This document shows positions 1-9,171 of a stretch of DNA of 40,551 nt, one piece after another. Position 1 is the first letter of the stretch, and the number at the start of each line of letters is the position of its first letter. The notes beneath the pieces are model-generated. The model was not told the DNA's origin. It worked only from the letters and a program-made list of their open reading frames with translations, and made no database searches. A program made the translations under genes and the position numbers. Source of the DNA: Oscillospiraceae bacterium (GTDB taxonomy: Bacteria > Bacillota > Clostridia > Oscillospirales > Oscillospiraceae); contig WQSH01000003.1 of NCBI GenBank assembly GCA_009787995.1, forward strand, positions 1 to 40,551. The letters are read 5' to 3'.

Positions 1-573
1 ATGGGGACCGCTGAAGCTGCTGCCAACAGCCTTATAAACACCGTGTTTAACTTCGTTATAGTTGTGCCATCGGCTCTCGGCTCGGCGCTGAGTTCGATAA
101 GCGCCCAGAACTTTGGAGCCGGCAAAAGCGACCGTGCGCTCAAGAGCACCAAGCTTGCGATTATGTTCTCCCTGTGCATCGCCGTGCCGGCCGTCCTTGT
201 AGCAAATATCTTCCCCACGGCCATAGTTTCGCTTTTGTCTCCGGAGGCGGATGTTGTGAGAGTTGCGGCGCAGTTCCTTGTCCCCTTTTCTTGGGACTTT
301 GTCCTCTTTAGTTTCGTCTTCTGTATTAATAATTTTTACAATGGATGCGGCATCACCACTTTCGTGGCGGCGCATGAGCTGGTTGCAGCTTTTTTAGTGC
401 GCGTCCCGGTGACTTGGCTGCTCAGCACGCTTCCAGAAGCTACGCTGTTCCATGTAGCCATCGGCACGCCAGCGGCATCCGTCGCTTCACTGGCTATGCT
501 GCTTATTTACTACAGAGTAAAACTCTCGCGCGGCAAGCTTGCAAAATTGCAAATGGACAGTGCGTCTATTTAG
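1..573 (+). CDS. MATE family efflux transporter, C-terminal half (5' truncated by window)
   Basis: This is the C-terminal 190 residues of a multidrug and toxin extrusion (MATE) type transporter, an integral membrane antiporter that exports small molecules using a Na+ or H+ gradient. The visible part has a loop with an SAQNFGAG-like motif after the first helix (about residues 33-40), which is typical of the start of the second MATE half, followed by about five hydrophobic segments and a short basic cytoplasmic tail. Full-length MATE proteins are about 450 residues, so the ATG at base 1 is probably an internal methionine and the gene starts upstream of the window. The glycyl radical enzyme start lies 49 bases after its stop in the same direction, so the two may be co-transcribed. 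The family call is firm; the substrate is unknown. Confidence 0.85.
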   Translation: MGTAEAAANSLINTVFNFVIVVPSALGSALSSISAQNFGAGKSDRALKSTKLAIMFSLCIAVPAVLVANIFPTAIVSLLSPEADVVRVAAQFLVPFSWDFVLFSFVFCINNFYNGCGITTFVAAHELVAAFLVRVPVTWLLSTLPEATLFHVAIGTPAASVASLAMLLIYYRVKLSRGKLAKLQMDSASI

Positions 574-622
574 AGCCTGTGCCCATGTAGTTAGAAAACA
601 ATAAAAAATGGAGGAAATGCCC

Positions 623-3109
623 ATGTTTGAGTTTGCACCGGTTTCCGAACGTATGAAAAGAATACGGGAAAAGCGCGACGCCTTCACGCATGGTGATGAT
701 ATCACCATCAACACCGAACGCACAAAACTATACACCGAATACTACAAAACACATAAAGCCGAGCACGCTCTGCTCCGTAGGGCAGGGGCAATATTGCATT
801 GGGCACAGCACCGGGAAGTCAATGTCTTTGACGATGATATTTTTGTAGGCACCCCCGGCCCGCAGGAACGCTGTCTGTCCGTCTATGTAGACCCCAGCCC
901 TGATTGGATACTTGGAGTAGTCGATAAGGCAACCTTCAAGCAAGCGTGGCAGTCAGACGGGCCCATCAGCATGACCGATGAGCAGCGCGAAGTCCTTGAG
1001 GAGGCTTATGATGTATGGAAGGACTGCAGCATAACCGCTGTTGTGAATGGTGCGCTCACGGATGATTTCCACGATCATTTCGGCAATGGCGCCTGCATGG
1101 GCGGCTTCCCGCTCCCCAATGGGCGGTATCAGGCTGCAGGCGCGATGCAGGGGCATTATTGCGCAAACTTTGGCAAAGCTGTAAATGTAGGCTTTGGCGA
1201 GGTGCGCAGGCAGGCATTGCAAATGATTGAGGAGAACAAGGGCAAGCTGTTTGGCGATAAGGCAAAAAAGCATGTATTCTATCATGCCTTGGTGAGGGTC
1301 TGCGATGCGGCGATACTGCTATCCAAGCGATATGCCAAGGCTTGCAGGGAAAAGGCGGAGGCAGTAACGGACAAGGTTCGCAAGGCAGAGCTGCTGCGCA
1401 TGGCCGATTCGCTTGAATGGATTATGGAAAACCCTGCGCGCACGTATTGGGAAGGCTTGCAGGCTATTTTGTTTTACCAAATCATGCTTGCGACCGACGC
1501 TCAACAGCATGGCCAGTCGATGGGGCGCGTTGACAAATATGTCGGTCACCTCTTGGACAAGGAGTTTGCCGCAGGGGCTATCACAACTGAGCAGGCGCAG
1601 GAATTTACCGATGCGTTTGTCATGCGGATTTGCGATATCATCGTAATTCACGGCATGATGCTCAACAACCATAGGATTATCGACCTCAATGAAAAAGGCA
1701 TGAACGCTTATATGGCTATCTATAATGGAATGACGGCGACAGGCGGCATTGTGCTGACCATAGGCGGCACTTCCCCGGATGGCAAGGACGAGAGCAACGA
1801 GGTCACTCGGCTAATCCTCCAGACATATGGCCGCATGAGGGTTCCCGACCCAACCGTCGCATTGAGGGTGACTAAGAACACTCCGCATGACATCTGGCGA
1901 TTGGGCATCGAATCAAGCAAAATCAGCGGCGGGCTCCCGCAGTTCCAGAATGACGATGTGATAATCCCGTCGCTGGTGGCCGATGGGTTCTCCTATGAAG
2001 ATGCTTGCGATTACAGCATCATCGGATGCGTCGAGCCGGGCGGCACGGGCAATGAGTGGTCTGCCTCCGGCAACGATGGGGCAAATGCTTGCTGGAATAT
2101 GATGCAGATTGTACAGCTTGTAATCAATGGCGGCGTAAACCCCCGAACGGGCGTTGCGGCACTCCCCTGCCCAAAACTGTACGAATATGAGAGCTTTGAC
2201 GAAATTCAAGAAACATTCGTCAAGCAGATGAAGTATTTGCTGGACTGGACTGTGTCGTCTGCCTCAATTTACGAGCTTGCCTATTCGCAAAACTTCCCGT
2301 GCATCGTCGCCTCGGCGATGATGGAGGGCTGCTTGGAATCCGGCAAGGACGTCACAGAGGGCGGCGCAAAGTACAATCGTACAGGCCTCACAGCGTGCGG
2401 GACGGCAAATGTCGCCGACAGCCTTATGGCAATCAAGAAACTGTGCTTTGACGACAAAACCGTATCTCTCAAGGAGATGTATGATGCATTGCACGCCAAT
2501 TGGGAGGGCTATGAAGACCTCCGGCAAACGATAATAAACGATGTGCCCCACTATGGCAACGACGACGAAGAAGTGGACGGGTTTGCTTCATGGTCCCTCG
2601 ATACGTTCGGGCGCATAATGAAGACACTGGAAGGGCCACGCGGCAAGTATTGCGGCGGGACATTCACCGTTACCGCAAATGTCGGGCTTGGGGCGATGCT
2701 GGACGCAACTCCGGATGGCCGCAAATCCGGCGAACCTATTGCGGATGCAATCAGCTGCCGCCAAGGCTTTGATAAAAATGGGCCGCTGGCTCTGCTGTTG
2801 AGCGCATCAAAACTGCCGCACGAGGTTTTATCCAATGGCGACCAGATGAACGTCCGTTTCTCGCCAAGCACCGTGCAGGGCGATGACGGCACTTCGAAGC
2901 TTCGCAATTTGTTTGAGACGTACTTCGAGCTCGGCGGCATGCAGGTTCAGTTCAATGTCGTCAGCACCAAGCAGTTGCGGGAGGCTCAGAATAAGCCGCT
3001 TGAGCATAAGGATTTAATCATTAGAATAGCAGGCTTCTCGACGTATTTTGTCACGCTTGACGCAAAGCTTCAAGAGGACTTTATCACCAGGACAGAAAAT
3101 TCAATATAG
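623..3109 (+). CDS. Glycyl radical enzyme (PFL/glycerol dehydratase superfamily), substrate unknown
   Basis: An 828-residue glycyl radical enzyme. Near the C terminus the radical-bearing motif RIAGFS is present (Gly about 804), and mid-protein the active-site loop GCVEP carries the thiyl-radical Cys (about 469) and the general-base Glu (about 471). Cys-x-Glu in this loop marks the eliminase/decarboxylase branch (glycerol and diol dehydratases, choline lyase, related enzymes) rather than true pyruvate formate-lyase, which has Cys-Cys. The loop continues GGTGNEW, which I cannot assign to a characterised substrate class. The start is set by GGAGG at 610-614, eight bases before the ATG at 623; earlier in-frame ATGs at 608 and 617 overlap or abut that site. 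No radical-SAM activating enzyme is adjacent. Two cupin genes with Cys clusters follow in the same direction. Confidence 0.93.
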   Translation: MFEFAPVSERMKRIREKRDAFTHGDDITINTERTKLYTEYYKTHKAEHALLRRAGAILHWAQHREVNVFDDDIFVGTPGPQERCLSVYVDPSPDWILGVVDKATFKQAWQSDGPISMTDEQREVLEEAYDVWKDCSITAVVNGALTDDFHDHFGNGACMGGFPLPNGRYQAAGAMQGHYCANFGKAVNVGFGEVRRQALQMIEENKGKLFGDKAKKHVFYHALVRVCDAAILLSKRYAKACREKAEAVTDKVRKAELLRMADSLEWIMENPARTYWEGLQAILFYQIMLATDAQQHGQSMGRVDKYVGHLLDKEFAAGAITTEQAQEFTDAFVMRICDIIVIHGMMLNNHRIIDLNEKGMNAYMAIYNGMTATGGIVLTIGGTSPDGKDESNEVTRLILQTYGRMRVPDPTVALRVTKNTPHDIWRLGIESSKISGGLPQFQNDDVIIPSLVADGFSYEDACDYSIIGCVEPGGTGNEWSASGNDGANACWNMMQIVQLVINGGVNPRTGVAALPCPKLYEYESFDEIQETFVKQMKYLLDWTVSSASIYELAYSQNFPCIVASAMMEGCLESGKDVTEGGAKYNRTGLTACGTANVADSLMAIKKLCFDDKTVSLKEMYDALHANWEGYEDLRQTIINDVPHYGNDDEEVDGFASWSLDTFGRIMKTLEGPRGKYCGGTFTVTANVGLGAMLDATPDGRKSGEPIADAISCRQGFDKNGPLALLLSASKLPHEVLSNGDQMNVRFSPSTVQGDDGTSKLRNLFETYFELGGMQVQFNVVSTKQLREAQNKPLEHKDLIIRIAGFSTYFVTLDAKLQEDFITRTENSI

Positions 3110-3233
3110 AGTCAAGCTTGGGCTTCGGGGCCGCCTTCCTTCAGGGTCTCCCCGCACTGCAAGATGCAACGCTTCCCCTGCTTTGTGAGTTTTGACAAAA
3201 CCTTTCTACTTGCTCCGCAGCTGCGCTTTGGGA

Positions 3234-3239
3234 TATACT
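3234..3239 (+). promoter_or_regulatory. Possible weak promoter (-10) ahead of the double-cupin gene
   Basis: A TATACT hexamer sits 54 bases before the chosen start, with only a poor TTGCTC -35 candidate 18 bases upstream (3210-3215). It would give the cupin gene its own transcript in addition to read-through from the glycyl radical enzyme gene. The evidence is hexamer matching only. Confidence 0.25.
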
Positions 3240-3292
3240 GTAAGCTAACCGATAACCTTTCGGCATTAATTTCGAAATGGGAGATGCGCACA

Positions 3293-4396
3293 ATGGGAAA
3301 ATATGACGATTTAATATTCAAAATTCCGCAGGAATTCCACCAGTGGTATGGTTTTGCTTCGCCCCGCGGGTTCTTTCGCGGCACCACTATGATGCCCAAG
3401 TCCCGGCTGTATATGGACTTCACCTCGGTCACAAAGCCCTTGATGATGGAGCTCCCGCACACCCATCATGCTGCCGATGAGTATATCGTCCTCGCTACGG
3501 CGGATTTTAACAATTTTTATGATGGCTTTGATGCTGAAATTGATATCTGGCTGGGGGAAGATAGCGAGCGTATGGAGCTGTTTACCATTACAGAACCAGT
3601 AATCATCCGCATCCCCCCAAAGCTCAACCACTGCCCTATTAATTTTAGGCGCATTGGTAAGCCTGTGCTTTTTTCGGCTATGTATCTTGATGGGGACTGG
3701 TCGAAAATCAGTGCACAGCTCAACGCTGAGGGTGTGGAGGAGTTTCGGTATGATGGAGCTGGTGTGCGGCGTTGCGTGAAAGACCGCGCCAATGAGTGTG
3801 TTTATTGCGGCGCTTGTTTTTCTGAGGCAATGAAGGATGTTGAGGAGAACGATGCGCCACCCCCGCAGGAGGAGTTTTTGAAGCACTATTATGAAATGGC
3901 AAAGCTTCCCCGGACAGGCAAGTACGATAAATACGTACACTATTTCAAACCCGAAAATCACGGCGACCCGAATTTCTTGAGCCCCCGCACAGGATTTCGC
4001 GGCCTTGAGGAGATGGATGAGTCGCGTCTTTGGTATTTGCAAAATATCGTGCAGCAGGCTTGCAGCGTTGGCGAGCTTCATATGCATCATGCCGTCGAGG
4101 AGTACCTGTTCTTTACCGGTGCCGATGTCACCAAGTTTTTTGAGTTTGACGCTGAGATTGAAATTTCCATTGGCGATAGCCCGGACAATATGGAGACCTA
4201 CACGATAACCGAGCCTACTGTCATCCGCGTGCCGCCCAAGATGTGGCATGGGCCCATTGTATTTAAGCGTGTTGGCGCTCCGATTAATTTCATGCCATTT
4301 TATCCCAACGGCAGCTACGGCAGGGTTGTTCGCAGGCAGGATGCCAAGGGCGAGACTGTTTATGCCTATACGGGCAATGATTTGCCAACTCCGTAA
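3293..4396 (+). CDS. Double cupin-domain protein with internal four-cysteine cluster
   Basis: A 367-residue protein built from two homologous cupin-like domains joined by a cysteine cluster. Domain 1 carries the metal-type motif H56-x-H58...E63 and a second His at 113 in a PPKLNHCP loop. Domain 2 repeats this as H263-x-H265...E270 and H319. Both share DAEI strands and an ITEPxxIR(I/V)PPK segment, so they arose by duplication. Between them, C161-x7-C169-x2-C172-x2-C175 could ligate an Fe-S cluster or zinc. The start is the ATG at 3293, nine bases after GGGAG (3279-3283); an ATG at 3284 abuts that site. No known enzyme family was recognised. Position directly after the glycyl radical enzyme suggests an accessory or partner role, which is inference. 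Confidence 0.75.
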   Translation: MGKYDDLIFKIPQEFHQWYGFASPRGFFRGTTMMPKSRLYMDFTSVTKPLMMELPHTHHAADEYIVLATADFNNFYDGFDAEIDIWLGEDSERMELFTITEPVIIRIPPKLNHCPINFRRIGKPVLFSAMYLDGDWSKISAQLNAEGVEEFRYDGAGVRRCVKDRANECVYCGACFSEAMKDVEENDAPPPQEEFLKHYYEMAKLPRTGKYDKYVHYFKPENHGDPNFLSPRTGFRGLEEMDESRLWYLQNIVQQACSVGELHMHHAVEEYLFFTGADVTKFFEFDAEIEISIGDSPDNMETYTITEPTVIRVPPKMWHGPIVFKRVGAPINFMPFYPNGSYGRVVRRQDAKGETVYAYTGNDLPTP

Positions 4397-4518
4397 GCCT
4401 GACCTTTATGCGCAAGGCTCCGTGAACGTGGGTATTTGCGCCTGGGCTTTGTTCAGTGCTGCGATAGCGGTAAATGTTCGTTTGTGAATTTGCATATATT
4501 TTTTGAGGAGGCATAAAT

Positions 4519-5076
4519 ATGTACGAAAAATTAGTTTTTGAATTCCCCATGGAAAGCAATGAGGCTGTAGCCGAGGGGGACGACCCCGGGTTTGTTATTA
4601 AGCCCCAAGCTTATTTTCGAGGGGCTTCCCAGATTCCCGGAGCGAAGTTTAATGTCGGGTTTCAAATTTTTGTAAAACCTTTTTTCCTCGATAGAATGCC
4701 GCATTATCACGAGAATGAGGAGTACCTCATTTTCTTAGGCGGCACTTTTCCGAATGTTTTTGATTTCGATGCCGAGGTTGAATTTACGCTTGGCAAGGGC
4801 GAAGATGCTGAGAAGTTTGTAATTACCAAGCCTACGATTGTGCGCGTGCCTGCCGGGGTTTATCATTGCCCTCTTAACTTCAAGAGGGTGGACAAACCGC
4901 TTTTCTTCCAAGCTGCGCTGATGGAGGGGATGTTTGGCGGCATTTATGACATGCCTGATGGCAGCACGTCGGAGATGCGGTACAATGGCCCCATGCAGTG
5001 CAAGTACGACAAGGCCAAGAAATGCGATGCCTGCGGGAAATGCCTTCAGGAAGAGTGGGGCAAGGGGTCGGTTTGA
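4519..5076 (+). CDS. Single cupin-domain protein with C-terminal four-cysteine cluster
   Basis: A 185-residue paralogue of the double-cupin protein just upstream. Its single cupin domain has H62-x-H64...E68 and H116 in a PAGVYHCP loop, plus the shared DAEV and ITKPTIVRVP segments. The C terminus ends in C161-x7-C169-x2-C172-x2-C175, the same spacing as in the neighbour. It therefore matches the first half of the larger protein (cupin plus Cys4), while the second cupin of the larger protein has no Cys tail. A GAGGAGG site at 4505-4511 precedes the ATG by seven bases. The 122-base gap from the previous gene holds no clear terminator. It could be a metal-binding or Fe-S accessory subunit; no function is established. 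Confidence 0.75.
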   Translation: MYEKLVFEFPMESNEAVAEGDDPGFVIKPQAYFRGASQIPGAKFNVGFQIFVKPFFLDRMPHYHENEEYLIFLGGTFPNVFDFDAEVEFTLGKGEDAEKFVITKPTIVRVPAGVYHCPLNFKRVDKPLFFQAALMEGMFGGIYDMPDGSTSEMRYNGPMQCKYDKAKKCDACGKCLQEEWGKGSV

Positions 5077-5103
5077 CATTTTTATCTATTCAGGAGATGC
5101 CCG

Positions 5104-5133
5104 GAAAAGCTGCATTGTAAAGTGCAGCTTTTC
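5104..5133. terminator. Bidirectional intrinsic terminator
   Basis: A perfect 11-bp hairpin (arms 5104-5114 and 5123-5133, 8-base loop) has A-rich and T-rich arm ends, so it reads as a terminator from both sides. It separates the cupin gene (+) from the convergent hybrid kinase gene (-). Confidence 0.75.
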
Positions 5134-5156
5134 GAATGCCTTCTGAGTGTTCACAG

Positions 5157-7505
5157 CTATTTTAAGTATTTCTTCAGCACTTCCAGAACTTCGCCAAAAT
5201 TGAGTGGTTTCCCCAGATGCTCGTTCATTCCGGAGGCTTTGGATTTTTCGATGTCCTCCTGGAAAACATTTGCTGTCATCGCCACTATTGGCACGGTTTT
5301 TGCCGTTGGGATATCTAAGGCTCTAATTGTGCTCGTCGCATCGTATCCATCCATTTCGGGCATTCGAATATCCATGAATATCATGTCGTATTTTTCCGGA
5401 GCCTCCCGGAATAGACGCACGGCTTCTTTTCCGTTTTCTGCACATACAATCTCTATTTGCGTTGGCTCTAGCAATGCAATAACAATTTCGCGGTTTATTT
5501 CCACGTCTTCAGCCAGCAGAACACATCTTGAACTGAAAATGCCTTGTATATCGTTTTGCCCTGCTTCAGTCTCGTCGTAGCCATTTTCCGATGCGGCACT
5601 GCCCGTTTCCCCTGCCTGCGGCACTTGCCGCTTGGCCTTGAATGTGAACCTAAACGTTGCACCCTCTCCCAGCTCGGATTCTATCCATATTTTGCCGTCC
5701 ATCATTTCAACTATATTTTTTGAAATCGCAAGCCCCAGCCCCGTCCCACCGTATTTGCGCGTTGTGTTAGAATCCGCCTGATGGAAAATCTGAAATAATT
5801 TGCCCTGCTGCTCAGGGCTTATCCCTATGCCGGTGTCAATGACAGAGATTTGTATATGGCAAACACCGTCTTCCTCTCCTAAAAAAACTGCATCAAGCGT
5901 TACCGAGCCTTCCTCTGGCGTGAATTTTATCGAGTTTCCCAGCAGATTCGTTATAACCTGAGCAATCCTGCGATCATCACCTATCAAGGCGTCCGGGATG
6001 GCTTTGTCTATGTTCACAGCGAGCCTCTGCCGTTTTTCTTCTGCGCGGGTGCTCACTACATTCACTGCGCGGTTTAGCATTTTTTCAAAATCAAACGCTT
6101 CTATTGAAAGCTCGTACTTGTTTGCCTCTATTTTTGACATATCTAATATATCGTTAATGATGCCCAACAAATACATTGAGGCATCTTCGATTTTGTTCAA
6201 GCAGTAGTCCTTGCGGTCTGCATCCATTGCCGATTTTCCCATGGTCGCCATGCTGATTATCGTGTTCATCGGCGTCCTTATCTCATGGCTCATCGTTGCA
6301 AGGAAGTTTGACTTCACATTGCTTGCTTCTTCCGCATGCTGCTTCTCGCGCAGGAGGGCTGCTATTGTTGCGTTGATTTGCTCCATCACTGTCCTCATGT
6401 CGCCTTTATATGCCGAGACATCATTGTGCACGTCCAGCTTCCCGGCATGGGCTGCATCAAACATGTTTTTGGAACTTCTAATCATATTCTGATAAACCTT
6501 GCTCACATCATCGAACGCGCGCGCCAATGCTCCAATTTCGCATTTTCGTTTTATTGCTATCGCTGAAACCTCGGCATATACGTCCCCGGCTTCAATCTTT
6601 CCGGCGGTTTCCGTCAGGTTGTCCAGCGGCTTTATTACAGAAGTGCTCAAGTAAATGTAAATCACCAAGATGATTATAATAGTAAATGCGAGAAAGATTG
6701 TTATAAACCGTAAGACAGAATCTGATATTTCCCTGCGCATTTCAACAAAGTCCGAGCTTATGCCCAAAAATGCGATGACCTCCATTTCATCGTTCAGGAT
6801 TGGCGCATACAGGAAATACAACTCACCATATATGTCATCATAAAAACGCATAACATGATTCATAGCTTGCCTTGAAAGCATCATTTCGTTAATAATTTTC
6901 AGCTCGTCTTTGTTGTATATTGCGACAGTACCCAAGCCATCGCTGGTTATGCCTGCGTACTCTTTGCAATCCTCAGAGTCAAATATAAATGTGGCAAGCA
7001 CCCCCCCTTCTTCGGTATATAATCCGGTATTGGCAAATACATACACATAATGGACTTGGGTTATATCTCTAAGCATTCTGAGCTCGTCTATGATATGCCA
7101 GTACTCGTCTGTCTTGAGCGCAGATGTCATCTCATGGAATTGAGCAAGGTTGTTTGTCAGCTCATCTTTCCTAGCGCCGGATATGCCCCGAGACACAAGT
7201 GCGGCAAGCTCTGTCCTGTCATGGAAAAACTGAACCTGCGCTCTTCTAAATTCGTCATCTTGAGCTTTAATAAGCTGCACGAAGTACTCTACAACCTCAT
7301 TTTCAATAATAGACACTATCAGTGCATTTGACAAAATGGCTCTCTCTTCGAATTTCCGTTCATAAATGTCGCTCAAGCTTATATAACTTATAGCGCTTAC
7401 AGCCAAAATCATACATGCAAGCAATAATATCAGCAGCAATAAAATCCTTACATTTATTTTGTGAAAAAAACTGCCTAATTTTGGCATCGCCTCCCCCTCT
7501 CTCAT
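5157..7505 (-). CDS. Hybrid sensor histidine kinase with C-terminal receiver domain
   Basis: A membrane hybrid histidine kinase of about 782 residues. In order: an N-terminal transmembrane helix (about 18-40), an extracytoplasmic sensor region of about 220 residues with Cache-like strands, a second transmembrane helix (about 268-287), a HAMP-type linker, a HisKA H-box (MSHEIRTP, His about 407), a HATPase domain with DTGIGIS and GTGLGL boxes, and a receiver domain with phospho-Asp about 712 ([11 protein letters not shown]). The chosen ATG at 7505 overlaps the glpK stop as ATGA, which suggests translational coupling. An upstream ATG at 7541 and a downstream one at 7487 are alternatives, and none has an ideally spaced Shine-Dalgarno. 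No output regulator is adjacent, so the signal must pass to an HPt protein elsewhere or be regulatory. The ligand is unknown. Confidence 0.9.
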   Translation of the reverse strand: MREGEAMPKLGSFFHKINVRILLLLILLLACMILAVSAISYISLSDIYERKFEERAILSNALIVSIIENEVVEYFVQLIKAQDDEFRRAQVQFFHDRTELAALVSRGISGARKDELTNNLAQFHEMTSALKTDEYWHIIDELRMLRDITQVHYVYVFANTGLYTEEGGVLATFIFDSEDCKEYAGITSDGLGTVAIYNKDELKIINEMMLSRQAMNHVMRFYDDIYGELYFLYAPILNDEMEVIAFLGISSDFVEMRREISDSVLRFITIFLAFTIIIILVIYIYLSTSVIKPLDNLTETAGKIEAGDVYAEVSAIAIKRKCEIGALARAFDDVSKVYQNMIRSSKNMFDAAHAGKLDVHNDVSAYKGDMRTVMEQINATIAALLREKQHAEEASNVKSNFLATMSHEIRTPMNTIISMATMGKSAMDADRKDYCLNKIEDASMYLLGIINDILDMSKIEANKYELSIEAFDFEKMLNRAVNVVSTRAEEKRQRLAVNIDKAIPDALIGDDRRIAQVITNLLGNSIKFTPEEGSVTLDAVFLGEEDGVCHIQISVIDTGIGISPEQQGKLFQIFHQADSNTTRKYGGTGLGLAISKNIVEMMDGKIWIESELGEGATFRFTFKAKRQVPQAGETGSAASENGYDETEAGQNDIQGIFSSRCVLLAEDVEINREIVIALLEPTQIEIVCAENGKEAVRLFREAPEKYDMIFMDIRMPEMDGYDATSTIRALDIPTAKTVPIVAMTANVFQEDIEKSKASGMNEHLGKPLNFGEVLEVLKKYLK

Positions 7506-8980
7506 GTCCACCCCAAACTGCGCCCGACTGCGCTCTTCCATCCATTTAGCAGATTCCCCCTTTGCTGTGTGCCCATGCTTGGTTTAAACAGCCTATCTTT
7601 GCATCGTAGGTCGCACAGCTCCTCAATGTCTTCCCACATTCCGACTGCGAGACCCGCTAAGCGCGCTGCCCCTAGTGCGGTCGCCTCTGTTGTCTCGGCA
7701 CGCATCACATCTCTGTTTAATATATCCGCCTGAAATTGCATTAAGAAATTATTTGCACTTGCCCCTCCATCGGCCTTGAGTGTCATTATATCAAAACCGA
7801 TATCTGCCTGCATCGCATCCAGAACATCCTTTGTCTGGAATGCTATCGACTCCAGCGCAGCTCTTATGATGTGATTTTTGTTCGCTCCATCGGTGATGCC
7901 AAACATCGCACCCCTAGCTTGCATGTCCCACCAAGGTGCGCCGAGCCCGGAAAAAGCCGGCACGATATATACTCCCGCACTGTCCTTCACGCTCTGGGCG
8001 CATTTTTCGGATTCCTCTGCTGTCTTGATCATATTGAGTTCATCCCTTAGCCACTTAATTACGGAACCTGCTGAAAAAACGCTGCCTTCCAGCGCATACT
8101 GAACCTTGCCTCCCCTGCTGATGGCTATAGTCGTAATAAGTCCGCTCCTTGAATTTATGGGCCTATCCCCGGTATTCATGAGCAGGAAACAGCCTGTGCC
8201 ATATGTGTTTTTTGCGTCGCCTTCGGCAAAGCACGCCTGCCCAAACAGAGCCGCTTGCTGGTCTCCAGCAAGCCCGGAAATCGGTATGTCCTTGCCTAAT
8301 ACGTTCGCAATTGCGCACATTTCGCTTGAGCTTCTGACCTCCGGCAAAATGCTTCGGGGTATGTTTAGCTCATTGAGCAGCTTTTCGTCCCACTGCTGCG
8401 CATGTATGTCAAAGAGCATCGTCCGGGAGGCGTTTGTACAGTCCGTCACGTGCGCCCGTCCACCTGACAAGTTCCAGACAAGCCATGTATCCACAGTGCC
8501 AAACAAAATTTCTCCGGCATCTGCCCTTTTTCGAGCGCCGGGCACGTTGTCCAGTATCCACATTATTTTCGTTGCGCTAAAATAAGCGTCGATAACAAGT
8601 CCCGTGGTTTTCTTTATATATGCCTCAAGCCCTCTTTTTTTCAAGTCTTCACAATAGTGGGATGTCCTTCGGCACTGCCATACTATTGCATTGTACACGG
8701 GCTTGCCCGTGGCTTTGTCCCACATTATCGTTGTCTCACGTTGGTTCGCTATGCCGATAGCTGCAAATTCCTCCGGCGCAACTCCACTTTTTGTGACCGC
8801 TTCCACAAGGACACCATATTGGGATGAGTATATTTCCATGGGGTCATGTTCCACATAACCCGGGTGTGGGTATATCTGAGAAAACTCCTTCTGGGCTACA
8901 GCGATGATTTCCTGCCCTTCGTCAAATACTATTGCTCGAGAACTAGTCGTACCTTGGTCAAGCGCAACTACATATTTCAT
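7502..8980 (-). CDS. glpK: Glycerol kinase
   Basis: Glycerol kinase phosphorylates glycerol to sn-glycerol 3-phosphate with ATP in the cytoplasm. The protein is 492 residues, close to the usual ~500. It opens with the FGGY-family phosphate loop DQGTTSSR and has the family signature around [13 protein letters not shown], the [13 protein letters not shown] segment and a late ATALGAA motif. The start at 8980 places DQGTTSSR at the expected distance from the N terminus; a longer frame to 9034 adds 18 residues unlike the family. GGGGG lies nine bases before this ATG. Neither glpF nor glpD is adjacent. Instead the gene overlaps the hybrid kinase by four bases, so glycerol use may be linked to that sensor. 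Product identity is secure. Confidence 0.95.
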   Translation of the reverse strand: MKYVVALDQGTTSSRAIVFDEGQEIIAVAQKEFSQIYPHPGYVEHDPMEIYSSQYGVLVEAVTKSGVAPEEFAAIGIANQRETTIMWDKATGKPVYNAIVWQCRRTSHYCEDLKKRGLEAYIKKTTGLVIDAYFSATKIMWILDNVPGARKRADAGEILFGTVDTWLVWNLSGGRAHVTDCTNASRTMLFDIHAQQWDEKLLNELNIPRSILPEVRSSSEMCAIANVLGKDIPISGLAGDQQAALFGQACFAEGDAKNTYGTGCFLLMNTGDRPINSRSGLITTIAISRGGKVQYALEGSVFSAGSVIKWLRDELNMIKTAEESEKCAQSVKDSAGVYIVPAFSGLGAPWWDMQARGAMFGITDGANKNHIIRAALESIAFQTKDVLDAMQADIGFDIMTLKADGGASANNFLMQFQADILNRDVMRAETTEATALGAARLAGLAVGMWEDIEELCDLRCKDRLFKPSMGTQQRGNLLNGWKSAVGRSLGWT

Positions 8981-9024
8981 AACCTTCTGCCCCCTAGCTC
9001 TGTATTGGCACCCCGCCTCTATTA

Positions 9025-9053
9025 AGTATAGCATGTATATACAACGATGGAAA
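9025..9053 (-). promoter_or_regulatory. Probable glpK promoter
   Basis: On the minus strand TTTCCA and TATACT are separated by 17 bases, with an extended -10 TGC directly before TATACT. It lies about 45 bases upstream of the glpK ATG and would also serve the coupled kinase gene. Confidence 0.5.
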
Positions 9054-9078
9054 TATTTGAATTATATTGAGAATTTCT

Positions 9079-9107
9079 TGACATACTGCGCATAAGAGAT
9101 TATGTTA
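9079..9107 (+). promoter_or_regulatory. Probable promoter of the HD-GYP regulator
   Basis: A perfect TTGACA at 9079-9084 and a TATGTT at 9102-9107 are separated by 17 bases, about 65 bases before the start codon. It is divergent from the glpK promoter, 25 bases away. Confidence 0.55.
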
Positions 9108-9171
9108 AGATACAAACATATAGGCATCGCGGCCAGGGGAGCCCTAAAAGTAATAGATCGGAGTGACCAGC

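Noticed and set aside
3192-3239. TTGACA at 3192 paired with TATACT at 3234
   Set aside because: The spacing is 36 bases, far from the 16-18 needed.
3311-4249. Long open frame of 312 codons on the minus strand opposite the double-cupin gene
   Set aside because: No ribosome site and no recognisable protein; the plus-strand frame has clear domain repeats and motifs.
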